Source: DASQUK01 sp963756425 | Lineage (GTDB): Bacteria; Actinomycetota; Acidimicrobiia; Acidimicrobiales; VFJN01 | Reading direction: 5' to 3' | Assembly: GCA_963756425.1 (NCBI GenBank) | Contig: CAVWNW010000011.1 | Coordinates: forward strand, 62,001-126,000 | DNA: 64,000 bases | Shown here: piece after piece, positions 25,065 through 35,662 of the stretch | Layout: each line of letters opens with the position of its first letter | How positions within the stretch are numbered: position 1 is the stretch's first letter | Notes under the pieces: model-generated | The model's database searches: none | The model's input: the letters and a program-made list of their open reading frames with translations, nothing else | Told to the model about the DNA's origin: nothing | Translations under genes and position numbers: made by a program

Positions 25065-25648
25065 TCGACCACAGCGTCCGCACCCCAGTGACCGAGCGGG
25101 CTCGGTCTGCCGGTCACCGCCTCGACGGTGACCGGTGGACCGGGCTCGTGCTTGGCGCCGCGCTGGTGGCGATGATCCTGGTCGCCGGCCTGATCTACAC
25201 GTTCTCGGTGGCGGTCATGCCCAACCTGGCGGGCGCCGACGACCGCACCTTCGTGGCAACCATGCAGCGGTTCAACGACAACCCGGTGTTCCAGCTCAGC
25301 TTCACCGCGGCGCTGGTGCTGATTGCGCTGGCCGCCGTGCTGCAGCGACGCCACGGGTCGCGAGTCGCCTTGCGCTGGACCATCGCTGCGCTGGTGCTCT
25401 ACGGGATCGTCGTCGCCGTGACCTTCGGCATCAACATCCCGCTCAACGACGAGCTCGACCGCGCCGGCGACCCCGACCGCATCGCCGACCTCGCCCACGT
25501 CCGCGATCGGTTCGAGGGACCATGGGTGGCCGCCAACGTCGTGCGCACCATCCTCTCCACCGCCGCGGTCGCCGCCCTCGCCCGAGCCATGTTCCTGCTC
25601 GGACGCAGCATGGCCGTTCCAGGGCGCTCCGGCGACCCGGCGAGCTAG
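25061..25648 (+). CDS. DUF1772 (anthrone oxygenase-like) membrane protein
   Basis: A 195-residue protein with four predicted transmembrane helices. LVAGLIYTFSVAVMPNLAGADDRTF and FGINIPLNDELD are the DUF1772 hallmarks. Fungal relatives include anthrone oxygenases (HypC type); the bacterial role is not established. ATGA overlap couples it to the NmrA-like gene, so a two-protein redox unit under the AraC regulator is likely. Confidence 0.9.
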   Translation: MIDHSVRTPVTERARSAGHRLDGDRWTGLVLGAALVAMILVAGLIYTFSVAVMPNLAGADDRTFVATMQRFNDNPVFQLSFTAALVLIALAAVLQRRHGSRVALRWTIAALVLYGIVVAVTFGINIPLNDELDRAGDPDRIADLAHVRDRFEGPWVAANVVRTILSTAAVAALARAMFLLGRSMAVPGRSGDPAS

Positions 25649-25713
25649 GCATAGCCATAGCTACGTCGAGGACGAGGACGCAGCCAGCGGCCATGACGAA
25701 GAGAGCGCGTCGC

Positions 25714-26793
25714 CTAGAGCGCTTCGGCCCGCAGCGCCGAGAAGCCGGGCTTGATCGTGCCTTCGATGATCCGCAGTCGCTGATCGAATGGCCAGAACGA
25801 CGACTTCATGGCGTTGATGGTGAGCCACTGGATCTCGTCCCAGCCGTAGTCGAACGCCTCGACGAGCTTGTACAGCTCGTCGCTGAGCGTGATGTCGGAC
25901 ATCAGCCGGTTGTCGGTGTTGACCGTCACCCGGAAGCGCAGCGCCGCCAGCAAGCCGATCGGGTGCTCAGCGATCGACGGGGCGACACCGGTGTGCACGT
26001 TGGATGTGGGGCACATCTCCAGTGGCACCCGCCGGTCACGGACGAACGCGGCCAGCCGGCCCAGCGTCGCCCGGCCCTCGTCGTCGACGGCGATGTCGTC
26101 GACGATCCGCACGCCGTGCCCCAACCGCTCGGCACCGCACAGCTGGAGTGCCTCCCAGATCGAAGGCAGGCCGAAGGCCTCGCCGGCGTGGATAGTGATG
26201 TGGCTGTTGGCCTTGGCGATCTCCTGGAAGGCGGCCAGGTGGCGCGTGGGAGGGTTGCCCGCCTCGCTGCCTGCGATGTCGAATCCGACGACGCCGGCGT
26301 CGCGGTGCCGCAGTGCCAGCTCCGCGATCTCGCTGGAGTTGGCGGCGTGACGCATGGCCGTCGCCAGCGTGCCGATGGTGATGCCTCGGCCGGCGCTGCC
26401 GAGCCGGAACCCCTCGAGCACGGCCTCGACCACTTCGTCCAGCGTCAGCCCGCCCTGGATGTGCTGCTCGGGCGCGAAGCGCACCTCTGCGTAGACGACA
26501 CCGTCGTCAGCTAGGTCCTCGGCGCACTCCGCCGCCACCCGCTGCAGGGCGTCCTTGGTCTGCATGACGCCGGTCGTGTGCTCGAAGGTCTCGAGGTACA
26601 GGTCGAGGTCGTGGCGGTAGGCGCCCTCGGTGAACCACCGTGCCAGCTCGCCGGCGTCGGTGGTGGGCAGCGTGTGGCCCACCTCGCGGGCGAGCTCGAT
26701 GGCCGTGGTGGGCCGGAGCCCGCCATCGAGGTGGTCGTGCAGGAGCACCTTGGGGGCTCGCCGGACCTGATCGAGACTGGGTAGTGCCGCCAT
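25714..26793 (-). CDS. add: Adenosine deaminase
   Basis: A 359-residue zinc aminohydrolase that converts adenosine and deoxyadenosine to inosine forms. KVLLHDHLDGGLRP gives the HxH zinc pair, ITIHAGEAFG the third His and the catalytic Glu region, LGHGVRI the catalytic His, and VNTDNRLMSD the last zinc Asp. It is the last gene of the nucleoside operon, 34 bp after deoA, and is convergent with the DUF1772 gene. Confidence 0.95.
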   Translation of the reverse strand: MAALPSLDQVRRAPKVLLHDHLDGGLRPTTAIELAREVGHTLPTTDAGELARWFTEGAYRHDLDLYLETFEHTTGVMQTKDALQRVAAECAEDLADDGVVYAEVRFAPEQHIQGGLTLDEVVEAVLEGFRLGSAGRGITIGTLATAMRHAANSSEIAELALRHRDAGVVGFDIAGSEAGNPPTRHLAAFQEIAKANSHITIHAGEAFGLPSIWEALQLCGAERLGHGVRIVDDIAVDDEGRATLGRLAAFVRDRRVPLEMCPTSNVHTGVAPSIAEHPIGLLAALRFRVTVNTDNRLMSDITLSDELYKLVEAFDYGWDEIQWLTINAMKSSFWPFDQRLRIIEGTIKPGFSALRAEAL

Positions 26794-26827
26794 GGAGGAA
26801 CGCTATCGCCCGTCGTCCTCCAACCAC

Positions 26828-28102
26828 TCAGGCGATGCGATCGACGATCAGCGGGCGGGGGTCCGGCGGCTCGGACCCCACTTCGATGGCGCCATCGAGC
26901 GCAGCGAGGGCGCCATCGAGCCGAGCGGTGTCGTCGACGTGGAGGACGAGCACTGGCTCGCCGGCCTCCACCGCGTCCCCCGGCTTGCGGAGGCACACCG
27001 CTCCCGCCGTGGGGGAGACCGGGTCCTCCTTGCGAGACCGCCCGGCGCCCAGGCGCCACACGGCCTCGCCGACAGCCCGCGCGTCGAGGCGGCGCAGGTA
27101 GCCGGCCGCTGGCGCCGGCACCTGGTGCGTCACCGTGGCGACGGGCAAGGGTGCGTCGGGGTCGCCGCCTTGGGCGCGGATCATGGTGTCCCACACCGCG
27201 TGTGCCCGCCCGTCGGCCAGCGCCTTCGCCGGGTCGGCGTCGATGCCGGCGAGCGCCAGCATCTCGCGGGCCAGCGCCAGTGTTACCTCGACCAGGTCGG
27301 GCGGTCCGCCGCCCTGCAGGACCTCGACGGCCTCCGCCACCTCCAGGCCATTGCCGCAGGCGCGGCCCAGGGGGGCATCCATGTCGGTGATCAGCGCCAC
27401 GGTGCGCACGCCGTAATCCCGGCCCAACGCCACCATCGTCTCGGCGAGCCGCCGGGCCCGCTCCGGCTCGGGGAGGAAGGCTCCCGAGCCGATCTTGACG
27501 TCCAGGACCAGAGCCCCGGTGCCCTCGGCGATCTTCTTGCACATGATCGAGCTGGCGATGAGCGGGATCGAGTCGACAGTGGCGGTGACGTCGCGCAGGG
27601 CGTACAGCTTGCGGTCCGCCGGGCACAACGTCTCGCTGGCGGCGGAGATCACAGCCCCGACATCGCGCAGCTGGGCGACCATCCGGTCATTCGGGAGCGT
27701 GGCCTGCCATCCGGGGATGGCCTCGAGCTTGTCGAGCGTGCCGCCGGTGTGGCCGAGCGCACGCCCGGAGAGCTGCGGAACGGCGGCACCGCAGGCCGCC
27801 GCCAGCGGTACCAGCGGCAGCGACACCTTGTCGCCTACGCCGCCCGTCGAGTGCTTGTCGACCGTGGGGCGGGGCACCGACGACAGGTCGATGCGCTCGC
27901 CGGAGTCGATCATCGCCTGGGTCCACGACGCCAGCTCGTCGGGTTCCATGCCCCGGAGCAGGATGGCCATGCACAGCGCCGCCGCCTGCTCGTCGGCCAC
28001 GCTGCCATTGGCGTAGCCGTGGATGAAGAACCACACCTGCTCGTCGGAGAGCGGGCCGCCGTCGCGCTTGGTGCGGATGACATCGAGTATGTCGGTGGCC
28101 AC
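26828..28102 (-). CDS. deoA: Thymidine phosphorylase
   Basis: A 424-residue class II pyrimidine nucleoside phosphorylase. VDKHSTGGVGDKVSLPLVPL is the phosphate-binding signature; LSGRALGHTGGTLDKLE, IASSIMCKKIAEG and LDVKIGSGAFLP are further family blocks. It yields thymine or uracil and (deoxy)ribose 1-phosphate. GTG 28102 shares one base with the cdd stop (TAGTG), which fixes the start. The product would be converted to the 5-phosphate by a mutase, possibly the one at 33808. Confidence 0.96.
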   Translation of the reverse strand: MATDILDVIRTKRDGGPLSDEQVWFFIHGYANGSVADEQAAALCMAILLRGMEPDELASWTQAMIDSGERIDLSSVPRPTVDKHSTGGVGDKVSLPLVPLAAACGAAVPQLSGRALGHTGGTLDKLEAIPGWQATLPNDRMVAQLRDVGAVISAASETLCPADRKLYALRDVTATVDSIPLIASSIMCKKIAEGTGALVLDVKIGSGAFLPEPERARRLAETMVALGRDYGVRTVALITDMDAPLGRACGNGLEVAEAVEVLQGGGPPDLVEVTLALAREMLALAGIDADPAKALADGRAHAVWDTMIRAQGGDPDAPLPVATVTHQVPAPAAGYLRRLDARAVGEAVWRLGAGRSRKEDPVSPTAGAVCLRKPGDAVEAGEPVLVLHVDDTARLDGALAALDGAIEVGSEPPDPRPLIVDRIA

Positions 28103-28500
28103 TACTCGAGGTCCTCGGGGCCGAACGCGCCCGGAAGCCACTCGGCCATGCGCATCTCGTTGACGACCAGCTCGGATCCACCGGCCTCGTAGAGCAGCTG
28201 CCGGCAGCGACCGCACGGCGACAGGGGGCGGCCGTCAGGATCCGACACCGCCACCGCGACCAGCCGACCGCCACCGCCCGCATGCACGGCGGAGACGAGC
28301 CCGCACTCCGCGCACAGCGTGAGCCCGTAGGAGGCGTTCTCGACGTTGCAGCCGACGACGACGCGTCCGTCGTCGGTGAGCCCGGCGGCGCCGACCCGGA
28401 AGTTCGAGTAGGGGGCGTAGGCCCGCTGCGCCGCCTCCCTGGCGGCCGCGCGCAGGGCGTCCCAGTCGACCGGAGGTCCGGCGGGCACGGCGGGGCTCAC
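28102..28500 (-). CDS. cdd: Cytidine deaminase
   Basis: A 132-residue zinc deaminase of the tetrameric type. APYSNFRVGAAGL, CNVENASYGLTLCAE (Cys ligand with catalytic Glu) and SPCGRCRQLL (two Cys ligands) are all present. It converts cytidine and deoxycytidine to uridine forms that DeoA cleaves. GTG 28500 overlaps the permease stop (GTGA), which decides the start. Confidence 0.96.
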   Translation of the reverse strand: MSPAVPAGPPVDWDALRAAAREAAQRAYAPYSNFRVGAAGLTDDGRVVVGCNVENASYGLTLCAECGLVSAVHAGGGGRLVAVAVSDPDGRPLSPCGRCRQLLYEAGGSELVVNEMRMAEWLPGAFGPEDLE

Positions 28501-29792
28501 TCGACGGCGTAGACCTGGCCGTCGGCCGCTGGCGGGCGCGACCGGCCCACCAGTCCGGCGACCACGATGATCGTGACGATGTAGGGCAGCATCAGCAGGA
28601 ACTCGGACGGAATAGGCGTGTCGAGCACGGCCAGCCGGTTCTGCAGCTCCTCGGCGAACGCGAAGACCAGGGCGGCGATGAACGCCCCCACGGGATGCCA
28701 GCGCCCGAAGATGAGGGCGGCCAGGGCGATGAATCCCCGGCCCGCGGTCATGTTCTCGTCGAAGCTGCTCACCGCGTCCAGCGTGAACCACGTGCCACCC
28801 AGGCCGGCGACCGCACCGCCGAGCATCACCGCCCGGTAGCGCGTGCGGAGCACGTTGATGCCCACCGTGTCCGCGGCCCGGGGATGCTCACCGACGGAAC
28901 GGACGCGCAGCCCCCACCGCGTCCGGAACAGCGCCCACCACAAACCAAACACCAGCAAGAACAGCAGGTACACGTAGATCGTGTTGTCGAACAGCAGCGG
29001 TCCGAGGAACGGGATGCGGTCGAGGCCGGGGATGCCGAACGCCCGAAACGAGCCGGGCTCGTTGAGGTTGGGGTACTCGACGAGCACACGAGCCGTCAGG
29101 TAGCTGGTCATGCCCAGGGCGAAGAAGTTGATCACCGTGCCGCCGATGATCTGGTCGACTCGGTAGCGGATCGACATCACGCCGAGGAACGCCCCCAGGA
29201 GCACCCCGGTGGCGACCCCGCTGAGCAGCCCCACCCACGTGTTGTTGGCCGCACTCGCCGTAATCGCGGCCGTGAACGCCCCCGTGAGCAGCATGCCCTC
29301 GATGCCGATGTTGATGATGCCGGACCGCTCGCAGAGCAGTCCCGCGAGGGCCCCGAGCGCCAGCGGGATACACCGGCGCAGCGTGCCGTCGAGCAGTCCG
29401 AGGATGCTGATGTCGTCGCCGCGTGCCGCCCACGCAAGCAATGCGACGATGAAAAGGGCGAGCCCGATACCGAAAACGAGGTAGACGCGTGTGCGCAGCA
29501 CGCCCGCGACCAGGAGCGTGCCGAGCACCATGATCACGATGCCGAGCACTATGGCCGTCGTCCTGGCCGGCAGGGTGAGGTCGGGGATCTGTACGGCGTC
29601 GGATTCGCGGCTGAACACGAACGTGAAGTCGAGTCCCGACGCACTGCCCAGCCCGAACGCCACGAGCGCGACAAGGCCGAGCACCAGCATGGCGATGCCG
29701 AAACCGATCCGCCGATGGCGCAACGGATCGGCCGTCTCGAGCCAAGGCTCCGCCTCCGGCGACGGCGCGAGGGGCTCGGTGAGGATCGCCAT
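28497..29792 (-). CDS. Nucleoside ABC transporter permease 2
   Basis: A 431-residue membrane protein of the BPD_transp_2 family (NupQ/YufQ type) with about nine to ten helices. CERSGIINIGIEGMLLTGAF is the family signature and VGEHPRAADTVGINV the coupling-helix region facing the ATPase. The N-terminal 100 residues add two extra helices before the core. ATG 29792 is two bases after the first permease stop, and the stop overlaps cdd. Confidence 0.95.
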   Translation of the reverse strand: MAILTEPLAPSPEAEPWLETADPLRHRRIGFGIAMLVLGLVALVAFGLGSASGLDFTFVFSRESDAVQIPDLTLPARTTAIVLGIVIMVLGTLLVAGVLRTRVYLVFGIGLALFIVALLAWAARGDDISILGLLDGTLRRCIPLALGALAGLLCERSGIINIGIEGMLLTGAFTAAITASAANNTWVGLLSGVATGVLLGAFLGVMSIRYRVDQIIGGTVINFFALGMTSYLTARVLVEYPNLNEPGSFRAFGIPGLDRIPFLGPLLFDNTIYVYLLFLLVFGLWWALFRTRWGLRVRSVGEHPRAADTVGINVLRTRYRAVMLGGAVAGLGGTWFTLDAVSSFDENMTAGRGFIALAALIFGRWHPVGAFIAALVFAFAEELQNRLAVLDTPIPSEFLLMLPYIVTIIVVAGLVGRSRPPAADGQVYAVE

Positions 29793-29794
29793 GG

Positions 29795-31023
29795 CTACGC
29801 GCCCCAGCTCGTCGTGAACGTCTGGCCCGCGCCCCGGCCGGCGCGGATGCGGTAGATGCCCCGCACGAGCGCCGGTGCGGCAACGAACAGGATGATCAAC
29901 GCCTGGATGACGACGATGATGTCGACCGGTGTCGACGTCGCCGCCTGCATGCCGGTGGCCCCCGACCGGAACACGCCGAACAGGAAGGCGGCGCCGAGCA
30001 CACCCACCGGGCTGGCGCGGCCCAGAAGGGCAACGGCGATGGCGTCGAAACCGATGAAGGAGTAGTAGCCGCCCGTGAGGCTGAAGCTGGGTCGGCCCAG
30101 AATGTTGGATGTGCCCGCTAGCCCCGACAGGCCCCCGGCGATGAGCATGGCCAGGAGGTACGTGCCGCCGACCGCCATGCCCGCGTAGCGGGATGCGAAC
30201 GGGTTGGCCCCGACCGCGCGCATCCGAAAGCCCACGGTCGACCGGTCGAGCAACCACCACACGACCACAGCCGCACCGAGGGCCAGGAACAACCCCGCGT
30301 GCACCGTGATGTCGCCGAGACTGACGTCGGGGAGGCGCGCCGACTCGACCACGGGCTTGGAGATGGGGTCCTCGCGGCCCGGCCGTTGGAATGCGTCGGT
30401 TCGTAGCGCGTAGGCGAGCAGCAGGAACGAGATGTAGTTGAGCATGATCGTGGTAATCACCTCGTGGGCGCCGGTGCGCGCCTTGAGGAAGCCGGCGATG
30501 CCACCCCAGAGGGCGCCGCCCACGAAGCCGGCGATAACCGCCACCACCACGTGCAGGACACGCGGCAGGTCCCAGGTGAATCCCACCCAACCGGCGCACA
30601 TGGCGCCGACCACGAGCTGGCCCGGCCCGCCGATGTTGAACAACCCGGCGCGGAATGCGAGCGCCACCGACAAACCGGCAAGCGCCAGCGGCGTGGCCTC
30701 GACCAGCGTGCGGCCGATGGCCGCCTGCGTTCCCAGGGAGCTCGTGTACAGACCCTTGTAGGAGTCGTAGACGACGTCCCACGAATCCGACAGCGTCTGA
30801 CCCGGATGGCTGAAGAAGCCGCCCCAGGAGTCGAGGGTGTCGGGATCGGAGAAGACGATGACCAGCCCACCCAACGCCAGCGCCGTCACCAAGGCCAACA
30901 CGGGCACCACCAGGCTGCTCGCCAGCGAACCCAGCCACGCCGCCGGCCCCGGCCTCCCAGCCGTGGACGGCGCGCCGGCGCCGTCGCCCGCCGGCCCCGG
31001 CGGCGCGGGAACGTCCGTCACGG

Positions 31024-31027
<4 letters not shown>
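29795..31027 (-). CDS. Nucleoside ABC transporter permease 1
   Basis: A 410-residue membrane protein (NupP/YufP type). ALAFRAGLFNIGGPGQLVVG is the BPD_transp_2 signature and FRMRAVGANPFASRYAGM the coupling region. GFDAIAVALLGRASPVGV is typical of nucleoside permeases. A Pro/Ala-rich cytoplasmic stretch precedes the first helix at about 36. ATGA overlap with the ATPase gene fixes the start. Confidence 0.95.
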
Positions 31028-32577
<1,550 letters not shown>

Positions 32578-32607
32578 GTCGTCGTCAGCGGCTCGTCGAT
32601 TGCCCGG

Positions 32608-33726
32608 TCAGCTCGGCGGCATGGTTTCGATCTCGCCGTCGATGATCTGCTGGCGCAGGTCGTCGACCGCGGTCTTCAGCTCGTCGGGCACCTGGTCATC
32701 GAAGTCGTTGAACGGGCCCAGGGCGACGCCCTCGTTCTCGAGCGTGCCGGTGTAGAGCCCGCCCTCGAAGTTGCCGTTGGCGGCCTCGACCGTGACGTCG
32801 TTCACCGCCACGTCCATGTTCTTCATGACCGAGGTCAGGAACAGGTCGCAGTCGTCGGCCACGCTGACGCAGCCGTCGGTGTCGACCCAAATGACCTTGG
32901 CGTTGCTGTCCGGGCGGGCACGGATCGCCTCGATGGTGCCCAGACCAACCGGCCCGGCCACCGGCAAGATGATGTCGGCGCCCTGGTCCAGCAGCCCCTC
33001 GGTCGTGGCTCGGCCGTTGGCCTGGTTCTCGAAGTCGCCAGTGAACAGGCCATCGTCGGCGGCGTTGTCCCAGCCTTCGAGCTGGACGTCGGTGCCGTTG
33101 TCCTCGTTGTACTTCTCGATGCCGAGCTGGAAGCCCTTCATGAAGATCGTCACCGTGGGGATGTTGATGCCCCCGTACGTGCCGACCGTTCCGGTCTCGC
33201 TCATTCCCGCGGCCACGTAGCCCGCGAGGAACGCCGCCTGGTCGGTCGAGAAGGTCAGCTCCTTGACGTTGGGGAACTCGTCCTCAGCGTCGCCGGCGTC
33301 GGTGCTGTAGTCGTAGTCGACGATCGCGAAGTTCTGGTCGGGGTTGGCCGTGGCGGCATCCGCCGTGGCGCCGCCCAACAGGAACCCGACCGTGACGATC
33401 AGGTCACAACCCTGGTCGATGAAGCTCTGGATGTTCGGTGCAAAGTCGGATTCGGCCTGCGACTCGAGCACCGAGGGCTCGAAGCCGAGCTCGTCGGCGG
33501 CCTCCTGCACACCCGCGTACGCGGTCTGGTTGAACGAGCGGTCGTCAACCCCACCGGTGTCGGTGACCTGACAGGCAGTGAAGTCGGTCGTTGCCCCGCC
33601 GCCACCCCCATCCTCTTCTGTGCTGTCACCACCTGCTGAATCGTCATCGTCGTCGCCGCAGGCCGCGGCGATGAGTGTCATCCCGAGGAGCACCGCCAGC
33701 CCCTTCATGACCCGTCGCTGTCGCAT
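32608..33726 (-). CDS. BMP family nucleoside-binding lipoprotein
   Basis: A 372-residue substrate-binding protein. The signal peptide ends LIAAAC at about residue 25, the lipidated Cys, and is followed by an Asp/Gly-rich tether. VTDTGGVDDRSFNQTAYAG is the BMP family opening and ILPVAGPVGLGTIEAI and WVDTDGC are later binding segments. ATG 33726 follows AGGAG by nine bases. It is first in the uptake operon, so it is probably made in the greatest amount. An 18-bp palindrome lies 27 bp upstream. Confidence 0.94.
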   Translation of the reverse strand: MRQRRVMKGLAVLLGMTLIAAACGDDDDDSAGGDSTEEDGGGGGATTDFTACQVTDTGGVDDRSFNQTAYAGVQEAADELGFEPSVLESQAESDFAPNIQSFIDQGCDLIVTVGFLLGGATADAATANPDQNFAIVDYDYSTDAGDAEDEFPNVKELTFSTDQAAFLAGYVAAGMSETGTVGTYGGINIPTVTIFMKGFQLGIEKYNEDNGTDVQLEGWDNAADDGLFTGDFENQANGRATTEGLLDQGADIILPVAGPVGLGTIEAIRARPDSNAKVIWVDTDGCVSVADDCDLFLTSVMKNMDVAVNDVTVEAANGNFEGGLYTGTLENEGVALGPFNDFDDQVPDELKTAVDDLRQQIIDGEIETMPPS

Positions 33727-33752
33727 CTGGAGTCTCCTGTCCGAAAAGCGGT

Positions 33753-33770
33753 GTGGCCCGCATGGGCCAC
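33753..33770. promoter_or_regulatory. Perfect inverted repeat between nucleoside operon and phosphomutase
   Basis: GTGGCCC-GCAT-GGGCCAC has 7-bp perfect arms and lies midway between the divergent BMP (start 33726) and mutase (start 33808) genes. It is the best operator candidate for joint control of uptake and pentose phosphate handling. No regulator gene is adjacent. Confidence 0.4.
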
Positions 33771-33807
33771 GGCCCCGCACGTTAGCCACTCCGTAGGATC
33801 GAGGCTG

Positions 33808-35508
33808 ATGACTCTCGACGATCTGGTCACGGCGGCACAGGTGTGGCGCGACGAGGATCCCGACCCCGATACCAGGGCCGAGGTCGAGCGCCTTCTGGGC
33901 GGCAGCGGCGCGGGGCCGGACCTCGCTGGCCTCAGGGACCGCTTCGGGGCCTCGCTGGCCTTCGGGACCGCGGGCCTGCGCGGGGAGATGGGCGCCGGCC
34001 CCAACCGCATGAACCGGGTGACGGTCATGCGGGCCTCTGCCGGGCTGGCCCGGTACCTGACGGACACCGGGCACGCAGGCGAGCCGGTGATCGTGGGATT
34101 CGACGCGCGCCACGGATCGGCGACCTTCGCGGCCGACGCCGCGGCCGTCCTGGCGGGCGCGGGGTTCATGGTCCACCTCGCTGACGCGCCCATCCCGACC
34201 CCGGTGCTGGCCTTCGGCGTCCGGCATCTCGGCGCCTGCGCCGGCGTTCAGGTCACGGCCAGCCACAATCCGCCCCGGGACAACGGCTACAAGGTGTACC
34301 TCGGCGACGGCGCGCAGATCATCCCGCCGGCCGACGCGGACATCGCCGCCCGCATCGACGCCGTCGGGCCGCTGGATGCGGTGGAACGCGCCCCTACGGG
34401 CGACCGCCGAGTGGCGCGGGTCGGGGCCGACCTGGTGGAGGCATACGTGGCGGGTGCGGTGCGTACCGTGCCGCGGCGGTCCGGGTCGGCCGGTCGGGCG
34501 TTGCGGGTCGTCTACACGCCCATGCACGGCGTGGCACGGGACGTGTTGCTGGCTGCGTTCGGGCGCGCGGGGTTCCACGCTCCGGTGGTCGTGCCGGAAC
34601 AGTCGGAGCCCGATCCGGACTTTCCCACGGTGGCCTTCCCCAACCCCGAGGAGCCCGGAGCCCTGGACCTGGCGCTCGGCCTGGCGGCCGAGCGGGGTGC
34701 CGACGTGGTGATCGCCAACGACCCGGACGGTGACAGGCTCGCCGTTGCCATCCCGGGCCGGGCGGGTGGCGGCTGGCGGGCTCTCACCGGCGACGAGATC
34801 GGCATCCTGCTGGCCGATTGGCTGCTCGAGCCGGGCGGCGGCAGTGACCGGCTGGTGGTCACCACCGTGGTGTCGTCGTCGATGCTGGGTCGGCTGGCCG
34901 AGGCCCGGGGCGTGGCGTTCGCCGAGACCTTGACCGGGTTCAAGTGGGTCATCCGGCCGGCGCTCACGCAACCGGAGCTGCGATTCGTGTACGGCTACGA
35001 GGAGGCGCTGGGGTCGTGCGTGGGCACGCTGGTGCGCGACAAGGACGGCATCACCGCGGCGCTGGCGTTCACCGACCTGGTCGCCGCCGAGAAGGAACGG
35101 GGCCGCAGCGTGCTCGACCGCCTCGACGATCTCGCCCGCGAGCTGGGCGTCCATGCCACCGCCCAGCGTTCGATCCCCTTCGAGGGACTGGACGGGCACG
35201 CCCGCATGCAGGCTGCGGTCGATGCGCTGGTCGACTCGCCGCCGGGGACGCTGATCGGGGCGCCGGTGACCGAGGTCGAGGACCTCCGGCGGGGCGAGCG
35301 CCTGCCGCCGGCCGAGGGGATCGTGCTGCGCGCCGACGGCCTCCGCCTCGTGGTGCGCCCGTCGGGCACGGAACCGAAGCTCAAGTGCTACGCCGAGGCG
35401 GTGGTTCCGGTTGCCGGTGAACGCCCGGACGGCCTGGCTGCGGCCCGTGCGGACGGCGCGGCGAGCGTGGCGGCGTTGCTCGACGCTGCTGTCGATCTCG
35501 TGACCTGA
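33808..35508 (+). CDS. Phosphohexomutase-superfamily phospho-sugar mutase
   Basis: A 566-residue alpha-D-phosphohexomutase. The four loops are visible: catalytic Ser in VTASHNPPRDNGYKVY, magnesium loop DPDGDRLAVA, sugar loop GYEEALGS and phosphate loop RPSGTEPKLK. Members interconvert hexose or pentose 1- and 6/5-phosphates. Its position opposite nucleoside uptake and deoA suggests phosphopentomutase activity on ribose and deoxyribose 1-phosphate, since no deoB is seen here; this is inference. ATG 33808 follows GAGG. Confidence 0.93.
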   Translation: MTLDDLVTAAQVWRDEDPDPDTRAEVERLLGGSGAGPDLAGLRDRFGASLAFGTAGLRGEMGAGPNRMNRVTVMRASAGLARYLTDTGHAGEPVIVGFDARHGSATFAADAAAVLAGAGFMVHLADAPIPTPVLAFGVRHLGACAGVQVTASHNPPRDNGYKVYLGDGAQIIPPADADIAARIDAVGPLDAVERAPTGDRRVARVGADLVEAYVAGAVRTVPRRSGSAGRALRVVYTPMHGVARDVLLAAFGRAGFHAPVVVPEQSEPDPDFPTVAFPNPEEPGALDLALGLAAERGADVVIANDPDGDRLAVAIPGRAGGGWRALTGDEIGILLADWLLEPGGGSDRLVVTTVVSSSMLGRLAEARGVAFAETLTGFKWVIRPALTQPELRFVYGYEEALGSCVGTLVRDKDGITAALAFTDLVAAEKERGRSVLDRLDDLARELGVHATAQRSIPFEGLDGHARMQAAVDALVDSPPGTLIGAPVTEVEDLRRGERLPPAEGIVLRADGLRLVVRPSGTEPKLKCYAEAVVPVAGERPDGLAAARADGAASVAALLDAAVDLVT

Positions 35509-35521
35509 CCGGGCCCAACGA

Positions 35522-35662
35522 CTAAGGACTCGAGCGGATAGGCAGGTCGTCAGGGCTCACGGTGGTCAATGTTGCCGGGGAGCCGAGCTGGTGAGCTGGC
35601 ACTCGCCCACCAAATTCCCGCGCGTCGGCTGCACGAACGGCCCTATCCGCTCGGCTCCTAAG
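35522..35662. repeat. Inverted-repeat-bounded 141-bp segment between convergent genes
   Basis: Arms at 35522-35542 and 35642-35662 pair with three mismatches over 21 bp; the inner 12 bp (CGAGCGGATAGG and its complement) are perfect. The right arm includes the upp stop codon, and the 99-bp centre carries a GAGCTGGTGAGCTGGC motif. It could be a large bidirectional terminator stem or a short palindromic element. There is no target-site duplication that I can see and no ORF. Confidence 0.5.

Noticed and set aside
28497..30938. An 813-codon frame seeming to fuse two permeases
   Set aside because: The first 380 codons are out of frame with the real first permease; the second permease starts at ATG 29792 with a two-base gap.
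32608..35199. An 863-codon frame joining the BMP lipoprotein with an upstream region
   Set aside because: The upstream part is antisense to the phosphomutase; the BMP protein has its own ribosome site and signal peptide at 33726.
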